From NCBI GenBank assembly GCA_937922805.1, contig CALAJV010000026.1, forward strand, positions 47,534 to 111,533: a DNA stretch of 64,000 nucleotides, in the 5' to 3' direction. Within the stretch, counting starts at the first letter, position 1. Each line of letters opens with the position of its first letter. The translations under genes and the position numbers were made by a program. This DNA is from an uncultured Acidimicrobiales bacterium (GTDB taxonomy: Bacteria; Actinomycetota; Acidimicrobiia; Acidimicrobiales; SZUA-35). Shown piece by piece: positions 42,633 to 51,193 of the stretch. Below the pieces are notes generated by a model. The model saw only the letters and a list, made by a program, of their open reading frames with translations, did no database searches and had not been told where the DNA came from.

Positions 42633-44591
42633 CTACGACTCGTCTTGTTCAGAAGTTGGGTTGGTGAAGGTGACGAGCACATCGCCGGTGGAGACTTGGT
42701 CTCCTGGCTCAACTCGCACAACGGCCACCGTGGCGGCACCGTTGGCCCGTAGTGAGTGCAACATCTTCATAGCTTCGATGACGACCAATGGTTGATCGGC
42801 TTCAACGTCGTCCTGGGCCCGGACGAGTACTTCGCTGACGACAGCGGGAAATGGAGCAACGACGGCGTCGCCGGTGCTTTGGCGGTGTTCCCTCTTGGGA
42901 GCCCAGAATTCGGACCTGGTTGGCGTAGCGAAGCTATAGGTGTGGCCTCGATGATTGATGGCTACCCATCGGTTGGCAAGATCTACCGCCGCCGGCGCCG
43001 TTGGTAATTTGTCGACGTCGGTCCAATGGTCGAATGGCGTTATCTCGTGACCATGGTCGCTGACAAGTTGGAGACTGCGATAGCCAGGTCTCGGGGTAAG
43101 CGAGAACTCTGATCCGATCCAGGGCGAGGTCGACGGTGTGGCGGCGTCTACCTCTCGAAACCAGGCGCCGGCAGCGGCGAGCCTGACAAAGTTGCGATCG
43201 TTGACCTGCTGCCGGTTGCTGTCATCGTCGGCCGGTTGATCCTTGATAGTCGGCCCATCGTTAGGTATCGGGTTTTCATCCAGGAATCGGGTGGTAACCC
43301 TCCCAGCGATGACAGGGTCTTGGTCCAACAGCCAGCGGTGGAAACCAGCGGTCGTAGCTACACCATCGATGATCAGGTGATCGAGGGCCCGTCGCATCTT
43401 GGCCAGGGCTTCGGTTCTGGTTGCTCCGTGTACGACCAGCTTGGCGATCATCGAGTCGTAGTGGGGTGTGATCGTAGTCCCGGCTTCAATGGCGGCGTCC
43501 CAGCGGACATTCGCTGGCACCCGTATTTGTTTCACTGTTCCGGTTTGGGGCACAAATCCGTTGGCGCTGTCCTCGGCCAAGATCCGGACCTCGATCGAAT
43601 GACCGTTGAATCGAAGCTGTGACGGGTCGAGAGGTAATGGTTCGCCGGCAGCAACGCGAATCATCAGCTCGACAAGGTCAAGGCCAGTGATCATTTCGGT
43701 CACGGGATGCTCAACCTGCAAACGAGTATTCATCTCTAAGAAATAGTGCTGCCCCGTCTCATCATCGACAATGAACTCGACCGTGCCTGCGGAGTCGTAC
43801 CCGACCGCTTTCGCTAACGCTTGAGCTGAATCTCGAAGACCGTGGCGAGTCTCGTCGGCAAGATTGGGCGCTGGTGCCTCTTCTAACAGCTTCTGATACC
43901 GCCGTTGAACAGAGCACTCTCGGGTGCCGAGCTCGGCGACTGTGCCGAACCGGTCACCAATAACCTGTACCTCGATATGGCGGGGGCGCTGGATGTATCG
44001 CTCGACGATCACACTCGGATCGCCAAACGCGTTCTGTGCTTCCGCGGCCGCAGCGGCGCGAGCAGCTTCGAACCCGGCAGCATCGTTGGCGATACGGATG
44101 CCTTTACCGCCGCCGCCAGCCGATGCTTTGATTAGGACGGGAAACCCGATCCGTTCGGCTGCCTGATAGAGCGCTGCCGGCTCCTGTGAATCCGACCAAC
44201 CGGGGATGGTTGGGACACCGGCAGAGTCTGCGATCTTGCGGGCTTCGATTTTCGACCCCATCGAGGCGATCACTTCAGGGTTTGGGCCGATCCAGATCAA
44301 GCCAGCCTGTTTGCACATCTCGGCGAACGTAGCGTTCTCCGCTAAAAAGCCGTATCCGGGGTGGATGGCATCAGCGCCCGTTTGGGTCGCCGCTGACATG
44401 ACCCGTTCGACCGACAAGTACGATTCGGCCAGGTTGGCTGGTCCGATATGTTGGGCAACAGTTGCTTCAGCCACGTAGGGTGCATGCCGATCCGGTTCGG
44501 CAAAAATGGCGACCGTCTCATGGCCGAGCCGATGAGCGGTGCGGATGATTCGGCGAGCGATTTCGCCTCGGTTAGCTACAAGGATTCTCAT
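42633..44591 (-). CDS. accA1: Acyl-CoA (methylcrotonyl-CoA) carboxylase alpha subunit
   Basis: 652 aa. Residues 1-~450 are the biotin carboxylase (ILVANRGEIARRI, ATP-grasp loop KASAGGGGKGIRI, EMNTRLQVEHPVTE); a BT linker region follows, and the last ~75 residues are the biotin carrier with the biotinylated lysine in EAMKM. Carboxylates biotin for transfer by AccD1. By synteny with accA1 of mycobacteria the substrate should be 3-methylcrotonyl-CoA. 4 nt after accD1. Confidence 0.93.
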   Translation of the reverse strand: MRILVANRGEIARRIIRTAHRLGHETVAIFAEPDRHAPYVAEATVAQHIGPANLAESYLSVERVMSAATQTGADAIHPGYGFLAENATFAEMCKQAGLIWIGPNPEVIASMGSKIEARKIADSAGVPTIPGWSDSQEPAALYQAAERIGFPVLIKASAGGGGKGIRIANDAAGFEAARAAAAAEAQNAFGDPSVIVERYIQRPRHIEVQVIGDRFGTVAELGTRECSVQRRYQKLLEEAPAPNLADETRHGLRDSAQALAKAVGYDSAGTVEFIVDDETGQHYFLEMNTRLQVEHPVTEMITGLDLVELMIRVAAGEPLPLDPSQLRFNGHSIEVRILAEDSANGFVPQTGTVKQIRVPANVRWDAAIEAGTTITPHYDSMIAKLVVHGATRTEALAKMRRALDHLIIDGVATTAGFHRWLLDQDPVIAGRVTTRFLDENPIPNDGPTIKDQPADDDSNRQQVNDRNFVRLAAAGAWFREVDAATPSTSPWIGSEFSLTPRPGYRSLQLVSDHGHEITPFDHWTDVDKLPTAPAAVDLANRWVAINHRGHTYSFATPTRSEFWAPKREHRQSTGDAVVAPFPAVVSEVLVRAQDDVEADQPLVVIEAMKMLHSLRANGAATVAVVRVEPGDQVSTGDVLVTFTNPTSEQDES

Positions 44592-44595
44592 ACAA

Positions 44596-46218
44596 TCACA
44601 TCCGGTACACGAGACCGGGTCCGGACTCGGGTTTGTCTTGTCGGGCAGCGAGGCTGATGACCAGGCCTAGTGCGTCTCGGGTATCGACGGGATCGATCAA
44701 GCCGTCGTCCCATAGTCGACTTGTTGCGTAGTACGGGTCGCTTTGGGTCTCGTACTGCTCACGGATGTGGCGTCGGATCTCGGCCAGTTCGGCGTCGGTC
44801 GTCTCTGCGCCCTTCATTCCGCCTACTCGGATATCGACGAGGACTGTTTCAGCGGTGTCGGCCGCCATGGTTGCGATTCTCGAGTTGGGCCAGGCGAACA
44901 AGAACCGAGGGTTGAATCCTCGACCACACATGCCGTAATTGCCTGCACCGTAGGCGCCGCCGATGAGCACTGTGTACCTAGGGACGGTGGCGTTGGCCAC
45001 CGCGGCGACCATTTTGGCGCCGTTCTTTGCGATGCCTCCTTTTTCGCTATCGCTTCCCACCATGTAGCCACTGGTGTTTTGTAGGAATATCAGCGGGACG
45101 CGGCGTTGTTCGCACAGCTCGATGAAGTGGGTGGCCTTAAGCGCCGACTCGGAGAAGATCACGCCGTTGTTCGCTATGACGCCGACGAGATGGCCCCAGA
45201 TTCGAGCGAAACCACACACGATTGAGTCACCCCATTCCGGTTTAAATGCAGCGAAGCGGCTGCCGTCGACCAGGCGAGCGATGATTTCGGTTGCGTCGAA
45301 TGGAATGCGGTCGTCAGCGCTTACGATGCCATAGATCTCTTCGGCCGGATAGGCCGGGGCTTCAGGCTCGGTCCAATCGATCCAACTCGACCCGGTATCG
45401 ATTCGACGTTGGTTGGTTGTTTCGCAGATCTCACGGAGCTTGCCGTACGCTTCGCGCTCGTTGTCGGCGATGTAGTCGCTAACGCCGGAGGTGCGGGTGT
45501 GTAACACAGCACCACCTAGATCGTCAGGTTCGATGATCTCGCCAAGGGCTGCCTTGACGATGGGTGGACCGCCGAGAAAAATGCGGCCAATGCCTTCGAC
45601 CATTATCACTTCGTCGCTCAACGCCGGCACATACGCGCCCCCGGCGGTGCAACCTCCGAGCACTACCGAGAGTTGCGGCAGTCCCCGAGCTGACATTCGC
45701 GCCTGGCGGTAGAACGATCCACCGAAGTGATCTTTGTCAGGGAAGATTTCGTCTTGCAACGGCAAGAACGCGCCGCCTGAGTCAACCAAATAGATGATGC
45801 CCATCTCGTTTTCTAGCGCTATGTCTTGAGCTCGCACATGTTTCTTGATCGAGACCGGAAGCAACGATCCACCTTTGACCGTTGCGTCATTTGCGATGAA
45901 TACCCAGGGGACACCGTGCACGACGCCGATTCCGGTGACGATTCCGGCACCTGGCGCTTCGTCGTTGTACTGACCGTAGGCACCCAACGTGGACAATTCG
46001 AGGAACGGTGTGTTGTCGTCGGTTACGAGATCGATGCGATCTCGAACCATGACCTTACCTCTCCCGTGGTGACGCTCGATTGAACGTTGGCGTTTTTCGC
46101 CCCCGTCGATCGCCCACTGTTGACGCTCTTGAAGGGTTCTCACCTCGTCTTGATACTTGGCTTGGTTGGTTGCGAATTCCTCCGATTTGAGGTCTACCCG
46201 CGATGTGATTCGGTTCAT
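44596..46218 (-). CDS. accD1: Methylcrotonyl-CoA carboxylase beta (carboxyltransferase) subunit
   Basis: 540 aa from ATG 46218, which overlaps the tetR stop (ATGA); the frame is open to 46326 but the upstream part is the tetR antiframe. Carboxyltransferase domains: HHGRGKVMVRDRI, the oxyanion regions GGCTAGGAYVPALSDE and GGAYGAGNYGMCGRGF, and FLQNTSGYMVG. Length and the AGNYGMCGR block match MCC beta rather than PCC beta. Partner of AccA1 in leucine breakdown. Confidence 0.93.
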   Translation of the reverse strand: MNRITSRVDLKSEEFATNQAKYQDEVRTLQERQQWAIDGGEKRQRSIERHHGRGKVMVRDRIDLVTDDNTPFLELSTLGAYGQYNDEAPGAGIVTGIGVVHGVPWVFIANDATVKGGSLLPVSIKKHVRAQDIALENEMGIIYLVDSGGAFLPLQDEIFPDKDHFGGSFYRQARMSARGLPQLSVVLGGCTAGGAYVPALSDEVIMVEGIGRIFLGGPPIVKAALGEIIEPDDLGGAVLHTRTSGVSDYIADNEREAYGKLREICETTNQRRIDTGSSWIDWTEPEAPAYPAEEIYGIVSADDRIPFDATEIIARLVDGSRFAAFKPEWGDSIVCGFARIWGHLVGVIANNGVIFSESALKATHFIELCEQRRVPLIFLQNTSGYMVGSDSEKGGIAKNGAKMVAAVANATVPRYTVLIGGAYGAGNYGMCGRGFNPRFLFAWPNSRIATMAADTAETVLVDIRVGGMKGAETTDAELAEIRRHIREQYETQSDPYYATSRLWDDGLIDPVDTRDALGLVISLAARQDKPESGPGLVYRM

Positions 46219-46853
46219 GATGTCGTTCCGTTGGAGTCGGTGGGCCCGGTGAGCCCATTGAGAAACTGACCGGTGATAGCTGAAGCAAGGTGAGCGACTG
46301 AGATGTCGCCGTCGGGGTCGAACCATTCGGCTGATGAGTTCATGGTTCCAAATAATATGACGCGGTGTAGGCGCAGCGTCTTAGCCGGAACCGTCGGGAA
46401 CAACTGCTCGAACAGTCGGTTCCACTGCTGTTCGTAGTCGTCTCGGATCGGCACCACTAGTTGGCGTACCTCGGTTGGCGCACTAAAGAACGACGTCACG
46501 TGAGCCGTGGTGTAGGGACCGTTTTCGAAGATAGCACTCAAGTGTGCTCGCACGTGCGTCAACAATTGGTCATCGACCGTGTCGGCGTCGGCCGTTGATT
46601 CCTTCGCTGCTCCGAACGCTTGGACCATGGCCGCAATTCCCTCGTGCAAGACAGCGATAAAGAGGTCTTCTTTTGAATCGAAGTGGTGGTATACCGACCC
46701 AGCCTTGATCCCAGCGGCGCTAGCAATTTGGCGCAGCGTGGTTCCGGCGTATCCGTGAGCTACGAACTGAGCGGCCGCGGCATCGAGAACGCGGCGACGG
46801 CCTGATGGCTCGACTTGTTCTGTTGCTAGGTATTCGCTAGTTTCCGCTACCAC
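46215..46853 (-). CDS. TetR-family regulator of the leucine operon
   Basis: 212 aa from a GTG start. N-terminal helix-turn-helix (RRRVLDAAAAQFVAHGYAG, TTLRQIASAAGIKAGSVYHHF) and an all-helical ligand domain. It is the first gene of the operon, overlapping accD1 by 4 nt, and its promoter carries a perfect 18-bp palindrome, so it very likely represses its own operon and is released by an acyl-CoA or keto acid of leucine breakdown. A TetR protein (BkaR, Rv2506) controls the equivalent mycobacterial locus; orthology is not proven. Confidence 0.92.
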   Translation of the reverse strand: MVAETSEYLATEQVEPSGRRRVLDAAAAQFVAHGYAGTTLRQIASAAGIKAGSVYHHFDSKEDLFIAVLHEGIAAMVQAFGAAKESTADADTVDDQLLTHVRAHLSAIFENGPYTTAHVTSFFSAPTEVRQLVVPIRDDYEQQWNRLFEQLFPTVPAKTLRLHRVILFGTMNSSAEWFDPDGDISVAHLASAITGQFLNGLTGPTDSNGTTS

Positions 46854-46859
46854 CCAACC

Positions 46860-46888
46860 AGCCTACCTAACGCTTGTTAGGTGAGCAA
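46860..46888 (-). promoter_or_regulatory. Promoter with embedded TetR operator
   Basis: On the minus strand: -35 TTGCTC (46888-46883), a 17-bp spacer, -10 TAGGCT (46865-46860), then 6 nt to the GTG of tetR (leaderless). The spacer is almost wholly a perfect palindrome, ACCTAAC-GCTT-GTTAGGT on the plus strand (46865-46882). A repressor bound there would block RNA polymerase. Confidence 0.75.
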
Positions 46889-47059
46889 ACCATGCTCGCT
46901 ATTTATTCGCCGCCTCGGGTTGGGCCCGTGCCTGAGTCGCCTCGCCATGGCGATTGAAACTGCGGATTGTTTAAGAACAACGTTTCGTGGCGAGGCTCGC
47001 CAAGGTGGGTCGCCAGCGCTCGCCGCCGGATGCACCAAAATGCTGTTGATTCCTGCGGC

Positions 47060-47689
47060 CTAAGAATCGGTCTTGCCGATTCCGGCTAAAGTGGAGATTC
47101 TGGTGGCAACCATCTCGACCGCATCGGCCAGGGAGCGCTCGTGTCCAACAATGACATCGGCGTGCGATTGGTGGGGTTCAACATACTCGGTATGCATCGG
47201 TAGTACGGTGGCCGCCCATTGAGATCGAACTGATTCTGGCGTGCGGCCTCGTTGGTTTACATCCCGGGCTTCCCGGCGATCAGCTCGAATCGGCTCGGGG
47301 CATTGGCGGAACACCAGTAGGTCCAACTTCGATCTGACCTCCTCAAAAGCGAACAAGAGGATGCCTTCGACGATAACGACCTCGAGTGGTTCGACGATGG
47401 CTATGTCGGCCGATCGGGTGTGGGTGGTGAAGTCGTACACCGGTACGGCGATCTCACCACCGTTGCCAATTGCGTCGAGCTGTTCAACCAAAAGCTGTTC
47501 ATCGAGGGAGTCTGGATGGTCGAAGTTTACGAGCGCTCGCTCTTCCAGTGAGAGATTTGAGAGGTCTCGATAGTAGGAGTCAAGGCTGATAACTGCGGCT
47601 CGGTCTGGTCCGAACCATCGCTGGAGGGAGGTGGCGAGGGTGGTCTTGCCCGAACCTGAACCACCACATATCCCAATCAGAGTACTCAC
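47060..47689 (-). CDS. udk: Uridine kinase
   Basis: 209 aa. Salvages uridine/cytidine to UMP/CMP. P-loop GICGGSGSGKTTL, then VISLDSYYRDLS, NFDHPDSLDEQLL, VPVYDFTTHTR and the lid region RADRREARDVNQRGR. A second route to UMP beside the pyr genes at the left end. GTG start; TAGCCT lies 8 nt upstream, so it may be leaderless. The 206-nt gap to tetR holds the tetR operator and nothing else recognised. Confidence 0.92.
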   Translation of the reverse strand: MSTLIGICGGSGSGKTTLATSLQRWFGPDRAAVISLDSYYRDLSNLSLEERALVNFDHPDSLDEQLLVEQLDAIGNGGEIAVPVYDFTTHTRSADIAIVEPLEVVIVEGILLFAFEEVRSKLDLLVFRQCPEPIRADRREARDVNQRGRTPESVRSQWAATVLPMHTEYVEPHQSHADVIVGHERSLADAVEMVATRISTLAGIGKTDS

Positions 47690-47755
47690 CAGAGGTGAGG
47701 CTACCGGGAGAATCTGATGCCACTATCGACGCCCGGCATGCCGTAACCAAACGGA

Positions 47756-47784
47756 TTGCATAAATATGTAAAGGTGCGTATACT
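47756..47784 (+). promoter_or_regulatory. arg operon promoter with ARG-box-like palindrome
   Basis: -35 TTGCAT (47756-47761), a 17-bp spacer, -10 TATACT (47779-47784). The near-palindrome TTGCATA-AA-TATGTAA (47756-47771) covers the -35 and resembles an ArgR operator; ArgR is encoded in this operon. The predicted ~135-nt leader contains TTGAG/CTCAA and a 7-bp stem AATCCAG/CTGGATT (47852-47858 / 47883-47889). Confidence 0.65.
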
Positions 47785-47926
47785 CTTGCATTGATGTGTT
47801 GAGTCGAATGCTCAATATTCACTACCAGTTGACGATTTCGAAGCAAGCTTCAATCCAGCGAAAGCTCCGAAGGGCCCAGAGACTGGATTCCACAAATGCT
47901 AGACAACGAATGGCGATCCGAAACCA

Positions 47927-48988
47927 ATGAGCACTGATTCACAACAATCGATTCCGATCCGAGCCGGAATCGTTGGCGCCTCGGGCTACACCGGTGCCGA
48001 GCTTCTTCGATTACTAGCCGGGCACCCACTGATCGAGCTGGTGGTGGCGACCGGAGACAGCATGGCGGGCACGCCGATCGCTGACCTTTATCCGAGCTTG
48101 GCGCTCGCCTACGGCGATCGACGGTTCGACGCTTATAGCCCTGACCTGGTTGATGGCCTAGACCTGGTTTTTTGTGGGTTACCCCACGGGGTGAGTATGG
48201 GGATTATTCCCGAAATTCAGTCACGGGTTGGAAAGGTAATCGATCTAGGTTCCGATTTTCGACTGAACGATGCGGCTCTTTATCCTGAATGGTACAACGC
48301 CGAACATTCCTGCCCTGAGCTGCTAGAGCAATCGGTGTATGGCTTGCCCGAGCTGTATCGATCTGAGATCGCCAACGCCGATCTGATTGCGGCCACCGGC
48401 TGCAATGCGGCCACCGCCATTTTGACCCTGGCACCGTTGCTCGATGCTGGCATCATCGAGCCAGATCCGATCATTGTCAACTTGATTAGCGGCGTAAGCG
48501 GAGCCGGTCGACCGCCGAAACCGAACACAACCTTTTGCACGGTTGATGAAAACGTCGAAGCATATGGTTTGTTAACCCATCGGCATACACCAGAAATTGA
48601 GCAGGCTTTGTCACTAGTCAGCGAAACCGATGTCTCAGTGCTCTTTACCCCGCACCTAGTCCCGACTAATCGTGGCCTACTAGCCACTTGCTATGGCCGC
48701 CCAACTCGATCAACGAACACAACCGAAGTCTTGGCCGTCATGTCGGAATTCTATGCTGAGGAGCCGTTCGTGTTGGTTAGCGATCGAAGCCCTTCCACTA
48801 AAGCGGTAGCTGGATCAAACGCAGTTCACCTGACCGGTCGGGTCGACGAGAGAACAGGACAAGTTATGGGAATCGGCGTGCTCGACAATCTGATGAAGGG
48901 TGCGTCCGGTATGGCAGTCCAATGCGCAAACATAGCGTTCGGGTTTCCCGAAACTACCGGCCTCTCAGTCGTAGGGGTTTATCCGTGA
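47927..48988 (+). CDS. argC: N-acetyl-gamma-glutamyl-phosphate reductase
   Basis: 353 aa. NADPH-dependent reduction of N-acetylglutamyl phosphate to the semialdehyde. Rossmann motif AGIVGASGYTGAELLRLL; the catalytic cysteine is in ATGCNAATA and the catalytic His in HRHTPEIEQ. The GCNA variant differs from the GCYPT of E. coli ArgC and resembles archaeal/Thermus-type LysY/ArgC. First gene of argCJBDFRGH; no clear ribosome site before the ATG. Overlaps argJ by 4 nt. Confidence 0.95.
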   Translation: MSTDSQQSIPIRAGIVGASGYTGAELLRLLAGHPLIELVVATGDSMAGTPIADLYPSLALAYGDRRFDAYSPDLVDGLDLVFCGLPHGVSMGIIPEIQSRVGKVIDLGSDFRLNDAALYPEWYNAEHSCPELLEQSVYGLPELYRSEIANADLIAATGCNAATAILTLAPLLDAGIIEPDPIIVNLISGVSGAGRPPKPNTTFCTVDENVEAYGLLTHRHTPEIEQALSLVSETDVSVLFTPHLVPTNRGLLATCYGRPTRSTNTTEVLAVMSEFYAEEPFVLVSDRSPSTKAVAGSNAVHLTGRVDERTGQVMGIGVLDNLMKGASGMAVQCANIAFGFPETTGLSVVGVYP

Positions 48989-50211
48989 CCGCCACTTCGC
49001 CGTTCGCTCCCGAGTCGTTTCCTTCGTTGCCAGAGGTTAAAGGCGTCCGCTTGGCAGCATATGAAGCAGGCTTGCGGTACCAAAAGCGGGCAGATCTTTT
49101 CTTGGCTGAGTTGGTAGAAGGCACGACTGTTGCCGGAACATTTACTCGGTCGTTGTGCCCGTCTGCTCCGGTTGATTGGTGCCGAAAAATCCTTGGGGCC
49201 GGCTCGGCTCGGGCCGTGGTGTGTAACGCTGGCAACGCCAACGCTTTTACCGGCAGAGCGGGTGAGACCTCGGCCGCTCTCACCGCATTTACAATTGCGG
49301 CCGAGTTGGGCTGCGATCCGGAAGCGATTTACTTGGCATCCACTGGGGTGATCGGTGAAACGCTCGATGACCAAGCACTGATTGAAGCGCTACCAGCCCT
49401 GGTGGCGAGCGAGTCAGTCGGGTGGGAACAAGCGGCGATAGCAATTGGAACAACCGATACGTTTCCCAAAGGCGCAGGCGTCACTAACAACTATGGCGGA
49501 ACAAGCGCTTCGGTGGTTGGCGTAGCCAAAGGAAGCGGCATGATTGCGCCTGATATGGCCACCATGTTGGGTTTCGTGTTTACCGATCTGGCCGTAACTG
49601 CCGATGCGCTTCAAGAAGCGCTTAGTTCTGCAGTCGAAACGAGTTTTAATCGGGTAACCGTTGATTCCGACACGTCGACTAGCGACACGGTTTTGATGTT
49701 CGCTACCGGACAAGCGGGGAACGAACCGCTGACCGGTCCGGAGTCTGCCGGTTGGGAAACATTCACGGCCGACCTCGACCAACTCTGTCTCTCGCTGGCA
49801 CACCAAATTGTCCAAGACGGTGAAGGGGCCTCGAAGTTCATCGAGATCGAAGTGGCCGGAGCAGCGTCAGATTCTGCTGCCAAACGAATCGCTTTTGCCA
49901 TTGGCAACTCACCTTTGGTCAAAACGGCCATTGCGGCCGAAGATGCCAATTGGGGGCGGATAGTAATGGCAGTCGGCAAGGCGGGGGAGCAAGCGAACAG
50001 AGATCGGCTAGCCATTTGGATTGGCGATGAACAGATAACCGAAGGAGGCGTGGTGCTGGATGGGTATAGCGAGGATCGAGCCAACCTGGTCCTCAAACAA
50101 GACACGATTAAGATCACCGTCGACGTCGGAGTCGGCGACGGCCGAGCAACTATCTGGACCTGCGACCTAACCCACGGCTATATCGAGATAAATGCCGGTT
50201 ACCGGTCATGA
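48985..50211 (+). CDS. argJ: Bifunctional glutamate N-acetyltransferase/ornithine acetyltransferase
   Basis: 408 aa from GTG 48985, which overlaps the argC stop (GTGA); the frame is open further into argC, but the overlap start gives the correct family N terminus. Recycles acetyl from acetylornithine to glutamate, making the pathway cyclic, so argA is not strictly required. Self-cleavage before the nucleophile Thr in DMATMLGF gives two chains. VVCNAGNANAFTG and STGVIGE are conserved. The N-terminal region (PSLPEVKGVRLAAYEAG, FTRSLCPSAPVDWC) resembles alphaproteobacterial more than mycobacterial ArgJ. Confidence 0.94.
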   Translation: MTATSPFAPESFPSLPEVKGVRLAAYEAGLRYQKRADLFLAELVEGTTVAGTFTRSLCPSAPVDWCRKILGAGSARAVVCNAGNANAFTGRAGETSAALTAFTIAAELGCDPEAIYLASTGVIGETLDDQALIEALPALVASESVGWEQAAIAIGTTDTFPKGAGVTNNYGGTSASVVGVAKGSGMIAPDMATMLGFVFTDLAVTADALQEALSSAVETSFNRVTVDSDTSTSDTVLMFATGQAGNEPLTGPESAGWETFTADLDQLCLSLAHQIVQDGEGASKFIEIEVAGAASDSAAKRIAFAIGNSPLVKTAIAAEDANWGRIVMAVGKAGEQANRDRLAIWIGDEQITEGGVVLDGYSEDRANLVLKQDTIKITVDVGVGDGRATIWTCDLTHGYIEINAGYRS

Positions 50212-51191
50212 CAGAAAATCTCGCAATTCAAAAAAGCACACCTGCTGGTACTGCGGCCGATCAAAAACGCTCAAACAACGAGGTATCTGCGATGCGAGGC
50301 TATTCGCCGGAGCAACGAACTGTTGCCCTTATTGAGGCCCTTCCCTATATACAGCGATTCCGGGGCGCCATTGTCGTCATCAAACTGGGCGGCAACGCAA
50401 TCGTTGACGACGAGGTTATGCGAACCTTCGCCGAGGATATCGTCATGCTCCGATCGGTTGGCTTGCATCCCGTCGTTGTCCACGGGGGCGGTCCACAAAT
50501 TGGGGAACTGCTTGAGAAACTCGGCAAGAAGTCCGAGTTCCGAGACGGACTACGGGTAACCGATGAAGAAACTCTCGATGTGGCCCGAATGGTTTTAGTC
50601 GGCAAAGTTGGTCGACAGATACTAGGCCACATCAACATGCACGGAGCGTTAGCGGTCGGCATGTCAGGCGAAGATGGCGGTTTGCTACAGGCCAAGGTTA
50701 GAGACCCTGAACTTGGGTTGGTGGGAGATGTCGAGTCAGTTCAGCCGGCCATCGTTGAGCGTCTTTTGGCTGAGGATCTCATTCCCGTGATCTCATCTAT
50801 TGGCGTTGACGCCACCGGTCAGGCCCTGAACATCAATGCCGATACCGTGGCAGGCGCTTTGGGCGGAGCGCTGAAGGCAGAAAAGGTTGTGTATCTAACG
50901 GCGGTACCGGGATTGCTAACCGACGTCGACGACCCTTCTTCGCTGGTAGCTCGGGCCACCGTCGAAGAAATCGAGGCTGGCATCGCCGATGGATCGATCA
51001 ACGGCGGCATGGTTCCAAAGGTGCGGGCGTGTATTGATGCGGTAAACGCCGGGGCCGTAAACGCCCACATGCTTGACGGTCGGGTGCCCCATGTGCTCCT
51101 GCTCGAACTGTTTACCGACGCTGGGATCGGGACGATGATTACCGCTGAAGACCAACCGAACACTAGTACTGAACGCCCGAGGGAGAGCTAA
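50208..51191 (+). CDS. argB: Acetylglutamate kinase
   Basis: 327 aa. Phosphorylates N-acetylglutamate. Core motifs: VVIKLGGNAIVDD, VVVHGGGPQIG, GMSGEDGGL and INADTVAGALGGALKAEKVVY. An N-terminal extension of ~30 residues precedes the helix QRTVALIEALPYIQRFRG, the region that in arginine-inhibited hexameric kinases carries the feedback site. ATGA overlap with argJ. Confidence 0.95.
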   Translation: MTENLAIQKSTPAGTAADQKRSNNEVSAMRGYSPEQRTVALIEALPYIQRFRGAIVVIKLGGNAIVDDEVMRTFAEDIVMLRSVGLHPVVVHGGGPQIGELLEKLGKKSEFRDGLRVTDEETLDVARMVLVGKVGRQILGHINMHGALAVGMSGEDGGLLQAKVRDPELGLVGDVESVQPAIVERLLAEDLIPVISSIGVDATGQALNINADTVAGALGGALKAEKVVYLTAVPGLLTDVDDPSSLVARATVEEIEAGIADGSINGGMVPKVRACIDAVNAGAVNAHMLDGRVPHVLLLELFTDAGIGTMITAEDQPNTSTERPRES

Positions 51192-51193
51192 GT

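Noticed and set aside
46219..46326. 36-residue extension of AccD1
   Set aside because: It is the antiframe of the tetR 3' end; the ATG overlapping the tetR stop is the natural start.
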